Program-made: the position numbers and the translations under genes
Shown: one piece after another, positions 8,536-16,757 of the stretch
How the letters are laid out: each line of letters begins with the position of its first letter
Numbering within the stretch: position 1 is the first letter of the stretch
Source: Streptomyces sp. BA2
GTDB lineage: Bacteria > Actinomycetota > Actinomycetes > Streptomycetales > Streptomycetaceae
Direction of reading: 5' to 3'
DNA: 64,000 nt
Assembly (NCBI RefSeq): GCF_009769735.1
Contig: NZ_WSRO01000002.1
Coordinates: 1,488,001-1,552,000 of the forward strand
The notes under the pieces: generated by a model
Databases searched by the model: none
What the model saw: the letters and a program-made list of their open reading frames with translations, nothing else
Told to the model about the DNA's origin: nothing

Positions 8536-11163
8536 TCACTCGGTGGCGATGGCACGCAGCACGTCCAGGCGTGCGGCCCGCCGTGCCGGACGCAGACCCG
8601 CGAGGGCTCCCGCCGTCAGGCCCACCAGGACGACCACCGCCAGTTGCACGGGTGGCACCGCGAACGCGAAAGCACTGTCGGTCGCGCCGTCCGAGGCCTT
8701 GACGAGCACCCAGCCGAGGAAGCCGCCGAGGGCCAGGCCGCCGGCCGTACCGAAGGCGGCGACGAGCACCGACTCCCAGCGGACCATGGCCCGCAGCTGC
8801 GCCCTGGTCTGGCCGACGGCACGCAACAGGCCCAGCTCACGGGTCCGTTCGTGGATGGCGAGGGTCAGCGTGTTGGCGATGCCGAGCAGGGCGATCAGTA
8901 CGGCGAGCGCGAGCAGGGCGTAGACCAGCGTGAGCATCATGTCGATGCCGCCCGCGGCCGACTGCGCGTACTCACCACGGGTCTGCACATCCGGATTTCC
9001 GTACTCCTGGGCGACTTTGGAGACCGCGGCCTTGCCATCGTCCGCGCTCACGCCGTCCTTGAAGCTGACGGAGACGAGGCTGTCAGCGTCCTGCATGCGG
9101 TGCGGCGCCCAGGCCTCGCGGGTGATGACGTAGTCCCCCGCGAGCTCCGACTGGCCGTACAGCGCACGGACGGTGAAGGTGGCCTTCTTGCCGTCGGCGA
9201 AGGCGAGCTCGGTCTTGGAGCCGACCTTCAGATCCTGCTTCTCGGCCTCCGCGCGGGTGATCGCGATGCCGTTGGTGCCGAGGCCGTCCAGGGACCCGTC
9301 GACCTTGCCGAGGTCGAAGGACTTGGCGAAGGGGCCGGGGTCGGTGACCGTCAGGGCACGCCCTTCCCCCTCGACCTCCGCGGCGCCCTTGCCGAGACCG
9401 ACCGCGGTCGCGACCTCCGGCCGCTCGGCCAGCACGGGGGCCAGCTTGGGGCTGAGTCCGCTGCCGCCCGCGCCGAAGCCGGGGGTGCTGATGGCGAGGT
9501 CGCCGGCGAAGGAGCGGTTCACCGTCTGGTCCATGGTCGCCTTCAGGGAGGCGCCGAAGACCGTGAAGAGCGAGACGACGGCGACGCCGATCATCAGGGC
9601 GCTCGCGGTGGCGGCGGTCCGCTTGGGGCTGCGCAGGGCGTTGCGCCGGGCGAGCCCGCCCGTGACACCGCGCATCCGGTCGAGGGGCCCGCCGAGAATA
9701 CGTACCGCTCGCGAGGAAGCGACAGGACCCAGCACCACGAACGCGACGAGCGCGAGGGCCGCCCCCGCCCCGGCCAGCCACACGGACGGGCTGACGAGAA
9801 CGCCGGTCAGCGAGAGACCGACGGCGGCGAGCGCGAGGAGCGCGCCTGCGACGGCGCGCGTCCGCGAGGCCCCGGAGTGGTCGACCGCGGTCTCGCGCAG
9901 CGCGGCCAGGGGTGCGGTACGCCCGGCGCGTACGGCGGGCAGCAGGGCGGAGCCCAGGCAGACCACGATGCCGACGGCGAGCGGCAGCAGCATCGACAGA
10001 CCGCTGATCACCAAGTCGCCCTCGGGGAAGGGGAATCCGATGGCCGGGAAGAGTGCCTGCAGCCCGGCAGCGATCCCGATGCCGCCCGCGAGGCCCGCGA
10101 CGGACGCGACCACGGCGACCGCGCTCGCCTCGATCAGGGTGGCCGCGGTGACCTGCCTGCGCGAGGCGCCGAGCGCGCGCAGGAGGGCGTTCTCGCGGGT
10201 GCGCTGGGCGACGACGATCGCGAAGGTGTTGTGGATGCTGAAGGTGGCGACGAGCAGAGCGACCCCGGAGAAGACCAGCAGGAAGCTGGTGAAGAGCGAC
10301 AGGAACTGCCCCGAGATGTTGTCGGTGTTCTCCGCCGTCGACGCCTCGCCGGTGATCGCCTCAACTCCCTTGGGCAGTACGGGACTCAGCGCGTCGACGA
10401 GTTCCTGCTCGCTCACGCCGGGTCCGGCCCGCACCTGGATGGTCGCGGCCTCGCCGGGCTTCGGCGTCAGGTACTTCTCGGCGTCGGCCTGCGTCATGCC
10501 GGTGAAGGTGGTCTGCGCCATGCCGTCCTCGCCACCGAAGGTCGCGAGGCCCACGATCGTCACCTGGACGGGGTCGGGGGTGCGCAGCGTGGTCGTGTCA
10601 CCGATCTTCAGATCGCCGGATTCGGCGGCACCTCGGTTGATGACGACCTCGCCTGACTTGGCGGGGGCGCGGCCCTCGGCCAACTGGTAGGCGTTCAGCT
10701 CCTTGTCGTCGATCCAGTTGCCGGCGAGGGTGGGCGGGCCTTCGCCGCCGATGGGCTCACGGTCCTTGCCGAGGAGCTGGCCCGCGCCCTGGATGCTGGG
10801 CGCGGCGGCGGCGACGCCGTCGGTCTGCTCGATCTTCTCGACGAGCGAGGTCTTGACGGGCTGCCGGGTGCCCTGGCTGTCGTCGGGGGTGGTGATCGTG
10901 TCGGCGCTGCGGACGACGGCGTCGGTGCCGCTCGTCGCGTTGCCGAACATCGTGTCGAAGCTGCCGCGCAGGGTGTCGCCCATGACGAGCGTGCCCGCCA
11001 GGAAGGCGACACCGAGCATGACCGCGAGGAACGTACCCGCGAAGCGCCGCTTGTGGCCGCGCAGCGAGGAAAGACTGATGCGCGCGGACGACCTGAGGGA
11101 ACCAATCTGGGAACTACCACTCAGGGAACTACCACTCTGGGAACTACCACTCTGGGAACTCAT
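8536..11163 (-). CDS. ABC transporter permease, FtsX/MacB type
   Basis: The protein has 875 residues and two FtsX permease modules. An N-terminal membrane helix (FAGTFLAVMLGVAFLAG) is followed by an extracytoplasmic region, then three membrane helices. A second copy of this plan follows, ending with the conserved INTLTLAIHERTRELGLLRA-like segment. The protein begins with a low-complexity leader of repeated Ser/Gly/Gln encoded by a 15 bp tandem repeat. Its ATG overlaps the stop of the ATPase gene by 4 bp (ATGA), so the two are translationally coupled. Such exporters move antimicrobial peptides, lipids or lipoproteins, or sense envelope stress. The substrate is unknown. Confidence 0.92.
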   Translation of the reverse strand: MSSQSGSSQSGSSLSGSSQIGSLRSSARISLSSLRGHKRRFAGTFLAVMLGVAFLAGTLVMGDTLRGSFDTMFGNATSGTDAVVRSADTITTPDDSQGTRQPVKTSLVEKIEQTDGVAAAAPSIQGAGQLLGKDREPIGGEGPPTLAGNWIDDKELNAYQLAEGRAPAKSGEVVINRGAAESGDLKIGDTTTLRTPDPVQVTIVGLATFGGEDGMAQTTFTGMTQADAEKYLTPKPGEAATIQVRAGPGVSEQELVDALSPVLPKGVEAITGEASTAENTDNISGQFLSLFTSFLLVFSGVALLVATFSIHNTFAIVVAQRTRENALLRALGASRRQVTAATLIEASAVAVVASVAGLAGGIGIAAGLQALFPAIGFPFPEGDLVISGLSMLLPLAVGIVVCLGSALLPAVRAGRTAPLAALRETAVDHSGASRTRAVAGALLALAAVGLSLTGVLVSPSVWLAGAGAALALVAFVVLGPVASSRAVRILGGPLDRMRGVTGGLARRNALRSPKRTAATASALMIGVAVVSLFTVFGASLKATMDQTVNRSFAGDLAISTPGFGAGGSGLSPKLAPVLAERPEVATAVGLGKGAAEVEGEGRALTVTDPGPFAKSFDLGKVDGSLDGLGTNGIAITRAEAEKQDLKVGSKTELAFADGKKATFTVRALYGQSELAGDYVITREAWAPHRMQDADSLVSVSFKDGVSADDGKAAVSKVAQEYGNPDVQTRGEYAQSAAGGIDMMLTLVYALLALAVLIALLGIANTLTLAIHERTRELGLLRAVGQTRAQLRAMVRWESVLVAAFGTAGGLALGGFLGWVLVKASDGATDSAFAFAVPPVQLAVVVLVGLTAGALAGLRPARRAARLDVLRAIATE
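11107..11160. repeat. 15 bp tandem repeat in the start of the permease gene
   Basis: CTGGGAACTACCACT is present in about 3.6 consecutive copies (second copy with two changes). On the coding strand it gives a repeated Ser-Gly-Ser-Ser-Gln block directly after the start codon. The unit is a multiple of three, so copy-number changes keep the frame. Confidence 0.9.
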
Positions 11164-11945
11164 GACGGTGCCCCCTTGGCATCGAAGGCCTTGAGCCGGT
11201 CGAGGACCTTGTCGGCGGTCGGGTCCGCCATCCGGTCGACGAGGCGGCCGTCGGCCAGGAAGACGACCTCGTCGGCGTGGGCCGCGGCCACCGGGTCGTG
11301 GGTGACCATGACTACGGTGCGGTCCATCTGCCGTACGGCGCGGCCGAGCAGGCGCAGGACCTCCTCGCCGGAGCGCGAGTCGAGGTTGCCGGTCGGCTCG
11401 TCGGCGAAGACGACGTCGGGCCGGCCAGCGAACGCCCTTGCCACGGCGACGCGTTGCTGCTGTCCGCCGGAGAGCTCGGCGGGCCGGTGGTGGAGCCGGT
11501 CACGCAGCCCCACCACGTCGATGAGGGCGTCGGTCCACTCGGCTGACGCCGCGTCACCGCGCTTGCCGGCGAGGTCCATCGGGAGCGTGATGTTCTCGGC
11601 GACGGTCAGCGTCGGCACCAGGTTGAAGGCCTGGAAGACGAAGCCGATGCGGTCGCGGCGCAGCAGCGTGAGACGGCGGTCGTCGAGCGCGCCAAGCTCG
11701 GTGTCGCCGATGTGGGCGGACCCCGAGGTGAGGGTGTCGAGGCCTGCGGCGCAGTGCATCAGCGTGGACTTGCCCGAGCCGGACGGACCCATGATCGCGG
11801 TGAAGCGTCCGGCGGGAAAGCCGACGCTCACCCCGTCCAGGGCCCGCACGGCGGTGTCGCCGCTGCCGTAGACCTTGACAGCCTCGGTGACGCGGGCGGC
11901 GTCGACGGTGTCGGTACCGCTTCGGTGTCCGGTCGCGGTGGTCAT
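11160..11945 (-). CDS. ABC transporter ATP-binding protein, LolD/MacB type
   Basis: The protein has 261 residues. The ATG at 11945 overlaps the stop of the SHOCT gene in an ATGA arrangement. It has a complete ABC ATPase: Walker A MGPSGSGKST, Q-loop VFQAFNL, signature LSGGQQQRV, Walker B VVFADEPTGNLDS and H-loop VMVTHD. The TGNLDS motif is typical of ATPases that pair with FtsX-like permeases, here the next gene. A short C-terminal extension follows the ATPase core. Confidence 0.95.
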   Translation of the reverse strand: MTTATGHRSGTDTVDAARVTEAVKVYGSGDTAVRALDGVSVGFPAGRFTAIMGPSGSGKSTLMHCAAGLDTLTSGSAHIGDTELGALDDRRLTLLRRDRIGFVFQAFNLVPTLTVAENITLPMDLAGKRGDAASAEWTDALIDVVGLRDRLHHRPAELSGGQQQRVAVARAFAGRPDVVFADEPTGNLDSRSGEEVLRLLGRAVRQMDRTVVMVTHDPVAAAHADEVVFLADGRLVDRMADPTADKVLDRLKAFDAKGAPS

Positions 11946-12241
11946 GCCGCACCGCCCTTGGACGTGCGCCCGAACTCCTCGTTCAGGACGGAAAGACGAC
12001 GCCAGTACTCGTCCTCGTCGATCTCGCCGGAGGCGAAGCGACGGCCGAGCACGGCGATGGGCGAGTTCTCGTCGATGCGTACGTTCCGCTCGGCGCCGCC
12101 CCGCTGCCACGGTGCGCGGCGGCCCCGCCACACGGTGCGGCGCAGGAGGGTGATGCCGCCGATCACGACGGCGGCCCAGATGAGCGGGAAGAACAGGATC
12201 CACGGGCCGGGCCCGCCGTCGAAGTGAGCCAGGGTGTTCAT
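11942..12241 (-). CDS. SHOCT-domain membrane-anchored small protein
   Basis: The protein has 99 residues. The ribosome site GAGGAG sits directly against an upstream ATG at 12250 but 9 nt from the ATG at 12241, so 12241 is the start. One membrane helix (WILFFPLIWAAVVIGGI) is followed by basic residues and a C-terminal SHOCT motif (ASGEIDEDEYWRRLSVL). SHOCT proteins often accompany envelope transporters. It is the first gene of the three-gene ABC operon. Confidence 0.85.
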   Translation of the reverse strand: MNTLAHFDGGPGPWILFFPLIWAAVVIGGITLLRRTVWRGRRAPWQRGGAERNVRIDENSPIAVLGRRFASGEIDEDEYWRRLSVLNEEFGRTSKGGAA

Positions 12242-12427
12242 GGTGTCCATCTCCTCGGAAGCTGTCTGTTCTGCGGGGTCTCGTGCGATGTCTCGAGACT
12301 CGCGCTCCGAGGGGGTCCGAGTCGTCGTACGGCCAGCGGCACCGCGCGTACCACTCCGGGAGTACGTGGGGGCCGCGGGGCTGCTCCCGCAGCGCGCACC
12401 GGCTGGCCTCCGCATCCCTGGACCGCT

Positions 12428-12445
12428 GTACCTACTAGTATGTAC
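12428..12445. promoter_or_regulatory. Palindromic TetR-type operator
   Basis: GTACCTACTAGTATGTAC: outer GTAC/GTAC and inner TACTAGTA are perfect, with one unmatched base between them on each side. It lies 10 bp before the TetR start codon, over its likely -10 (TAGTAT), in the 213 bp gap shared with the divergent SHOCT/ABC operon. Position and symmetry fit autoregulation by the TetR protein. Binding is inferred. Confidence 0.65.
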
Positions 12446-12454
12446 AGTGGCTTC

Positions 12455-13027
12455 ATGAGCACCCCGGAGCGCCTGATCGAGTCCACCCGCGAACTGCTGT
12501 GGGAGCGCGGCTACGTCGGCACGAGCCCCAAGGCCATCCAGCAGCACGCGGGCGCCGGGCAGGGCAGCATGTACCACCACTTCGCCGGGAAACCCGACCT
12601 GGCGCTCGCCGCGATCAGGCGTACGGCAGACGAGATGCGCGCCACGGCCGAGGGAGTACTGGGCGGCACCGGGTCGGCGTACGAACGCATCGAGGCGTAT
12701 CTGCTGCGGGAGCGTGACGTACTGCGCGGTTGTCCGGTCGGGCGGCTGACGATGGACCCGGACGTCATCGCGAGCGACGAGCTGCGCGCGCCCGTCACCG
12801 AGATGCTCGACTGGCTGCGGGACCGCATCGCCGGGATCGTCGAAGAGGGCCAGGAGCGGGGCGAGTTCGCGGCCACGCTCGACGCGCGGGCGATCGCAGC
12901 GACGGTCGTCGCGACGGTCCAGGGCGGCTATGTACTGGCCCGCGCATCGGGGTCACCCGCGGCTTTCGACACCGGCGTACGCGGCTTGCTCGCCCTGTTG
13001 TTCGCCGCCACCACCCCTTCTCCGTAA
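12455..13027 (+). CDS. TetR/AcrR-family regulator
   Basis: The protein has 190 residues, with an N-terminal TetR helix-turn-helix (ERGYVGTSPKAIQQHAGAGQ, then GSMYHHFAGKPDL) and a divergent all-helical ligand domain ending VQGGYVLARASG. There is no clear ribosome site and the likely -10 is close to the ATG, so the transcript may be nearly leaderless. An in-frame ATG at 12440 lies inside the operator and is less likely. It faces the SHOCT/ABC operon and leads the cupin-DUF4865-phosphotriesterase genes, so both sets are candidate targets. Confidence 0.9.
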   Translation: MSTPERLIESTRELLWERGYVGTSPKAIQQHAGAGQGSMYHHFAGKPDLALAAIRRTADEMRATAEGVLGGTGSAYERIEAYLLRERDVLRGCPVGRLTMDPDVIASDELRAPVTEMLDWLRDRIAGIVEEGQERGEFAATLDARAIAATVVATVQGGYVLARASGSPAAFDTGVRGLLALLFAATTPSP

Positions 13028-13042
13028 AGGACTTGAAGAGCA

Positions 13043-13441
13043 GTGCACATCACGCGCAACCGCCCCGAAAGTCAGGCGGGCCCCGCCGAGAACTTCACCG
13101 GCACGGTATGGCTGGACGAGATCGCCGCGCCCCCGTCCCCCTCCCGGCTACGGATGTTCAACGTCCGCTTCGCCCCCGGGGCGCACACCGCCTGGCACCG
13201 TCATCCGCACGGCCAGGTCCTGCACGTCATGGAGGGAGAGGGCCTGGTGCAGCGCGAGGGAGGTGAGGCGGAGACGATCCGCGCGGGCGACACCGTCTGG
13301 ATCGAGCCGGACGAATGGCACTGGCACGGCGCCGCGCCCCGCACCTTCATGACGCATCTGGCGGTCGTCGAGGCGACGGACGACGACACGACCACGCACT
13401 GGGCCGCCCATGTGGGCGCGGACGAGTACCCAGCGGCTTGA
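13043..13441 (+). CDS. Cupin-domain protein
   Basis: The protein has 132 residues and starts at GTG. It is a single cupin barrel with motif 1 TAWHRHPHGQVLHVMEGEG and motif 2 GDTVWIEPDEWHWHG, both rich in metal-binding His and Glu. Close relatives include carboxymuconolactone-decarboxylase-associated and mandelonitrile-lyase-like cupins. It lies 15 bp after the TetR gene and 19 bp before DUF4865, so it is in the same operon. Its reaction is unknown. Confidence 0.85.
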   Translation: MHITRNRPESQAGPAENFTGTVWLDEIAAPPSPSRLRMFNVRFAPGAHTAWHRHPHGQVLHVMEGEGLVQREGGEAETIRAGDTVWIEPDEWHWHGAAPRTFMTHLAVVEATDDDTTTHWAAHVGADEYPAA

Positions 13442-13460
13442 GCCCGAGGAGCGAAGCACC

Positions 13461-14060
13461 ATGCATGCGATGCAGTACGAGATCACGCTTCCGGCCGACT
13501 ACGACATGGGAATCATCCGCTACAGGGTCGCCACCAAAGGCCATCTGCTGGACAACTACCCGGGCCTCGGCGCCAAGGCGTACCTGATCCGCGAGCGCGG
13601 CGTCGACGACTCCCCCGTCAACCAGTACGCGCCGTTCTACCTCTGGAACACCCCCGAGGGCATGAACTCCTTCCTCTGGGGCCCCGGGTTCCAGGGCATC
13701 GTCGACGACTTCGGGCGACCGGAGGTGCAGCACTGGACGGGGATGGCGTTCGTGGAGGGGGTCGCCTCGGGTGCCGCCCCATCCACAAAGGTGGCGAAGG
13801 CGGCGATACGGTGCCGGAGGCGCATCCCGCCCGGCACCCCCGTCGGCGCGCTGGCGACCCAACTCGTCTACGAAGCCAAGCAGTTGGCGCGCCAGGACGG
13901 AGCGCTCTACGCTGCCGTGGCCATCGACCCGCGCACGTGGGAGGCACTGCACTTCTCCGTCTGGGATCACGCGTCGCCCAAGGGACAGGGTGACGTGTTC
14001 CAGGTGCTGCACCTGTCCGCCCCGGAGCGGCACACGCTCCCCAAGGGGCAGCAGTGGTGA
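13461..14060 (+). CDS. DUF4865 family protein
   Basis: The protein has 199 residues with GAGGAG 9 nt before the ATG. It matches the DUF4865 pattern as I recall it: an N-terminal MQYEITLPADYDMGIIRYRV, then GLGAKAYLIRERG, NQYAPFYLWN and a central WGPGFQGIV. The function of this family is not known; members commonly sit next to TetR or LysR regulators and small oxidoreductases or hydrolases. Its end overlaps the next start by 7 bp, indicating coupled translation. Confidence 0.8.
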   Translation: MHAMQYEITLPADYDMGIIRYRVATKGHLLDNYPGLGAKAYLIRERGVDDSPVNQYAPFYLWNTPEGMNSFLWGPGFQGIVDDFGRPEVQHWTGMAFVEGVASGAAPSTKVAKAAIRCRRRIPPGTPVGALATQLVYEAKQLARQDGALYAAVAIDPRTWEALHFSVWDHASPKGQGDVFQVLHLSAPERHTLPKGQQW

Positions 14061-15001
14061 GCGCGGTCCGCACGGTCCGCACGGTCCTCGGAGACATCGA
14101 TCCGGCGGACCTCGGGACCTGCGACGCCCACGACCACCTCTTCCTGACGAGCCCTCAACTCCCGGGCCACGAGCTGGACTCGCCTACATCGGCCACCCAG
14201 GAGCTCGCGGCCTTCCGGGATGCCGGAGGTGAGAGCCTGATCCAGTGGACCCCGCACGGGATGGGACGCCGCGCGGAGGACCTGCCGGAGCTTTCCCGGA
14301 CGTCGGACGTACGAATCGTCGCGGCAACAGGGCTCCACCAAGCGGCCCACTACACACCGGAGTTGCTGAGCCGCCTCCGCGCCGACGGACTCGCGGACCT
14401 CTTCGTACGGGAGGTGACCGAGGGCATCGCCGACACCGGCGTGCGGGCAGGGCTGATCAAGGTCGCGGGCGGATTCCACGGCCTGGACGCGCACGCCCGC
14501 TGGACGATGGAAGCGGCGGCCGAGGCCCACCACGCGACGGGGGCGCCCATCGCCGTCCACCTGGAGCTCGGCACAGGCGCATTGGACGTACTCGACTTGC
14601 TGTGCGGCGAGTTGAACGTACCGCCCGGCCGTCTCATCCTCGGTCACCTGAACCGCTCCCCCGACCTCGCGATCCACCACCAGGCGGCCGAAGCCGGCGC
14701 GTACCTCGCCTTCGACGGCCCTTCCCGCGCCAACCACGCCACCGACTGGCGCATGCCGGAAGCCGTCCAGGCCCTGGCCGAGGCAGGTTTCACGGAACAG
14801 CTCCTCCTGGGCGGCGACACGACGACGTCCGGTGCCCGCGCGGTGAACGGCGGCCCCGGTCTGCCGTATCTGCTGCGCAGGGTGCGACCACGGCTCGAAC
14901 TCGCCCTGGGGGGAGATGTGGTGGGGCGGATGCTCAAGGAAAATCCGGCGCGGGCGTTCGCGGTGGAGTGGGAAGCGGAGTGGGCGGTGGAGTGGGCATA
15001 G
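14054..15001 (+). CDS. Phosphotriesterase-family metal hydrolase
   Basis: The protein has 315 residues. GTG at 14054 or 14057 overlaps the DUF4865 end. The metal-binding pattern of the PTE/amidohydrolase fold is visible: CDAHDHLFL (HxH), the bridging lysine in GLIKVAGG, His in HLELGTG and HLNRSPD, and the late Asp in LLGGDTTTSGAR. Known members are lactonases, aryldialkylphosphatases and sugar-lactone or phosphosugar hydrolases. The C terminus ends in a short repeated Ala-Val-Glu-Trp element. It is the last gene of the TetR-led operon. Confidence 0.88.
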   Translation: MVSAVRTVRTVLGDIDPADLGTCDAHDHLFLTSPQLPGHELDSPTSATQELAAFRDAGGESLIQWTPHGMGRRAEDLPELSRTSDVRIVAATGLHQAAHYTPELLSRLRADGLADLFVREVTEGIADTGVRAGLIKVAGGFHGLDAHARWTMEAAAEAHHATGAPIAVHLELGTGALDVLDLLCGELNVPPGRLILGHLNRSPDLAIHHQAAEAGAYLAFDGPSRANHATDWRMPEAVQALAEAGFTEQLLLGGDTTTSGARAVNGGPGLPYLLRRVRPRLELALGGDVVGRMLKENPARAFAVEWEAEWAVEWA

Positions 15002-15013
15002 GGGCCCGGCCGC

Positions 15014-15841
15014 TCAGACGCTCGCGGTGTGGAAGCCCGCCGCCAAGTGCGCAAGGAGCCGCGCAGGCGCGTCGTCCTGGATCGTGTGGCCCGCTGCGTC
15101 CACCCAGGCCAGTTCGGCGTGGGGGATCCGCGTCCGCAGAAATTCGGCGAACTCCATTGGCAGCAGGCGGTCTTCGCGACCCCAGATGATGCGGGTCGGC
15201 ACGGTCACCTCGCGGAGGAGGGGCTCAAGCTCGTCCGTCTGGGACTGTGCGAACTGGCGGTACTGGCGGTAGAACGCCGCCTGGCCGTCCGGGCCGCGCC
15301 ACGGGTCGATGTACGCGTCCAGAACGCCGGGCCTGTAGCCGGTGTGAGTCGCGTGACGGAGGTGGCTGGCCACCAGCGCCTCGTGGGCGTAGTCGGGGAG
15401 TTGCTCGAAGACGTGGGCGTTCTCGCGGATGAGCTTGAAGTAGCCCGTCCCCCACGCACCGCCGCCGACCGCGTCCACCAGCGTGAGGTCCCCGTACTCC
15501 GCGCCCTCCAGGAGCAGCGCCCGCAGCGCCACCGCTCCGCCCACATCGTGCGCGACGACGCTGGGGCGGGACAGGCCCCAGTGCGCGAGCAGGCGGGCGA
15601 AGATCCTTCCCTGCGCCGCCAGACCGACGTCCTGGCCCTCCCGCTGCTCGGACTGCCCGAAGCCGAGCAGGTCCCAGACATAGACCTTGCGGGTCCGGGC
15701 GAGGGCGGGGGCGATCTCGCGCCAGATGTACGACGAGAACGGCGATCCGTGCAGGAGGACCACCGGGTCGCCCTCCCCGAACGACGCCCACCTCACGTAA
15801 CCGTCCGGCGTCCCGAACTTCTCCGCCAAGTGCCAAGTCAC
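15014..15841 (-). CDS. Alpha/beta hydrolase with Asp nucleophile (haloalkane dehalogenase/epoxide hydrolase type)
   Basis: The protein has 275 residues, starting at GTG with GGGAGG upstream. It shows LLHGSPFSSYIW (oxyanion HG), a nucleophile elbow VVAHDVGGAVAL with Asp rather than Ser, GREDRLLP and the catalytic His in DAAGHTIQDD. An Asp nucleophile is the mark of haloalkane dehalogenases, fluoroacetate dehalogenases and soluble epoxide hydrolases. The substrate is not determinable. It is divergent from the TetR gene at 15958, which is probably its regulator, and convergent with the phosphotriesterase gene. Confidence 0.88.
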   Translation of the reverse strand: MTWHLAEKFGTPDGYVRWASFGEGDPVVLLHGSPFSSYIWREIAPALARTRKVYVWDLLGFGQSEQREGQDVGLAAQGRIFARLLAHWGLSRPSVVAHDVGGAVALRALLLEGAEYGDLTLVDAVGGGAWGTGYFKLIRENAHVFEQLPDYAHEALVASHLRHATHTGYRPGVLDAYIDPWRGPDGQAAFYRQYRQFAQSQTDELEPLLREVTVPTRIIWGREDRLLPMEFAEFLRTRIPHAELAWVDAAGHTIQDDAPARLLAHLAAGFHTASV

Positions 15842-15856
15842 TGGATACCTCCCGCT

Positions 15857-15952
15857 GATTCGAATCCGGTGTTACCAGTAGATGTGATTAAGGGGTAACG
15901 AAGCAACTCCTATACGCGTATTGCACTGGCCGTTCCAAAACCTGTACGGTTT
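15857..15952. promoter_or_regulatory. Divergent control region with three short palindromes
   Basis: Between the hydrolase and TetR starts are three dyads: GATTCGAATC (15857-15866), ATACGCGTAT (15912-15921) and AAACC-TGTAC-GGTTT (15938-15952). The last overlaps a plausible weak -10 (TGTACG) preceded 16 bp upstream by TTGCAC, which would give a leaderless TetR transcript starting near 15955. These are candidate operators; which one the TetR binds is unknown. Confidence 0.5.
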
Positions 15953-15957
15953 CCGGC

Positions 15958-16554
15958 ATGGCCCGACCGAGAACCTTCGACGAGGAACGGGCCCTGGACG
16001 CGGCGATGCGCGCCTTCTGGGTGAACGGCTACGAGGCCACCTCGACCCAGGATCTGTGCGAAGCCACCGGCCTGGGCCGCAGCAGCATCTACAACACCTT
16101 CAGCAGCAAGCACGAACTGTTCCAGCGCGCCCTGGCCCGCTACATGGACTCCATGACGTCCGTCCAGGTCGAGATCCTGGAGGACGAGGAGCGGCCCCCG
16201 ATGGAGCGCCTCCGCGCCCTGTTCACCCGAGTCCTCGACTCCGAGTTCGAGTGCCGCGAGGACGGACACAGCATCGGCTGCCTGACCGTCAACACGACGG
16301 TGGAGCTCGCCGGGCGCGACCCCGAGGCCGCCGAGATGCTCGCCCGCGACCTGGCTGTGCGGCTCGCCGCCATCAGCGCCGTCATCCGCACAGGGCAGAG
16401 CGGGGGTGACATCACCTCCACTCGGGACGCGGGCGACCTGGCCCGCTTCCTGAACGCCGTCATCGGCGGCATGCGGATCGCGGCGCAGGGCGGCGCCGAT
16501 CGCGCGGCCCTGACGACCATCGCCGACACCGCCTTGGACACTCTGACGCGGTGA
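15958..16554 (+). CDS. TetR/AcrR-family regulator
   Basis: The protein has 198 residues. The N-terminal helix-turn-helix (FWVNGYEATSTQDLCEATGL, then GRSSIYNTFSSKHELF) and the C-terminal domain with HSIGCLTVNTTVELAGRDPE are typical of the TetR_C_16-like/AcrR group that controls exporters and oxidoreductases. No ribosome site precedes the ATG, in line with a leaderless transcript. The neighbours it may control are the divergent alpha/beta hydrolase and the downstream MFS exporter. Confidence 0.92.
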   Translation: MARPRTFDEERALDAAMRAFWVNGYEATSTQDLCEATGLGRSSIYNTFSSKHELFQRALARYMDSMTSVQVEILEDEERPPMERLRALFTRVLDSEFECREDGHSIGCLTVNTTVELAGRDPEAAEMLARDLAVRLAAISAVIRTGQSGGDITSTRDAGDLARFLNAVIGGMRIAAQGGADRAALTTIADTALDTLTR

Positions 16555-16757
16555 CACTCTGACGCACTGACGCGCCGAGCTCGCCGGCCTCGCCGGCCCG
16601 TTGGTCCGTACACCCCCGTCACGCCTGTCGCCCCACCACAGTCGGCAAGGCGATCACCCCTGCCCTCCCACTCCCCCCGGGCCCCGGCCTACGCCCCCCA
16701 TCCCCGCACGCCCGCGTTTTGTACCGACCAGTTCATAACTCATCGACAGGAGCCCCC

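Noticed and set aside
8644..10656. Long open frame (670 codons) on the plus strand opposite the FtsX permease gene
   Set aside because: It is an antisense frame kept open by high GC; its protein is compositionally odd with no domain, while the minus strand gives a clear ABC permease.
15851..15875. tRNA T-loop-like sequence GATTCGAATCC
   Set aside because: The flanking bases do not form a five-pair T stem and no acceptor, D or anticodon arm is present; it is better read as a promoter palindrome.
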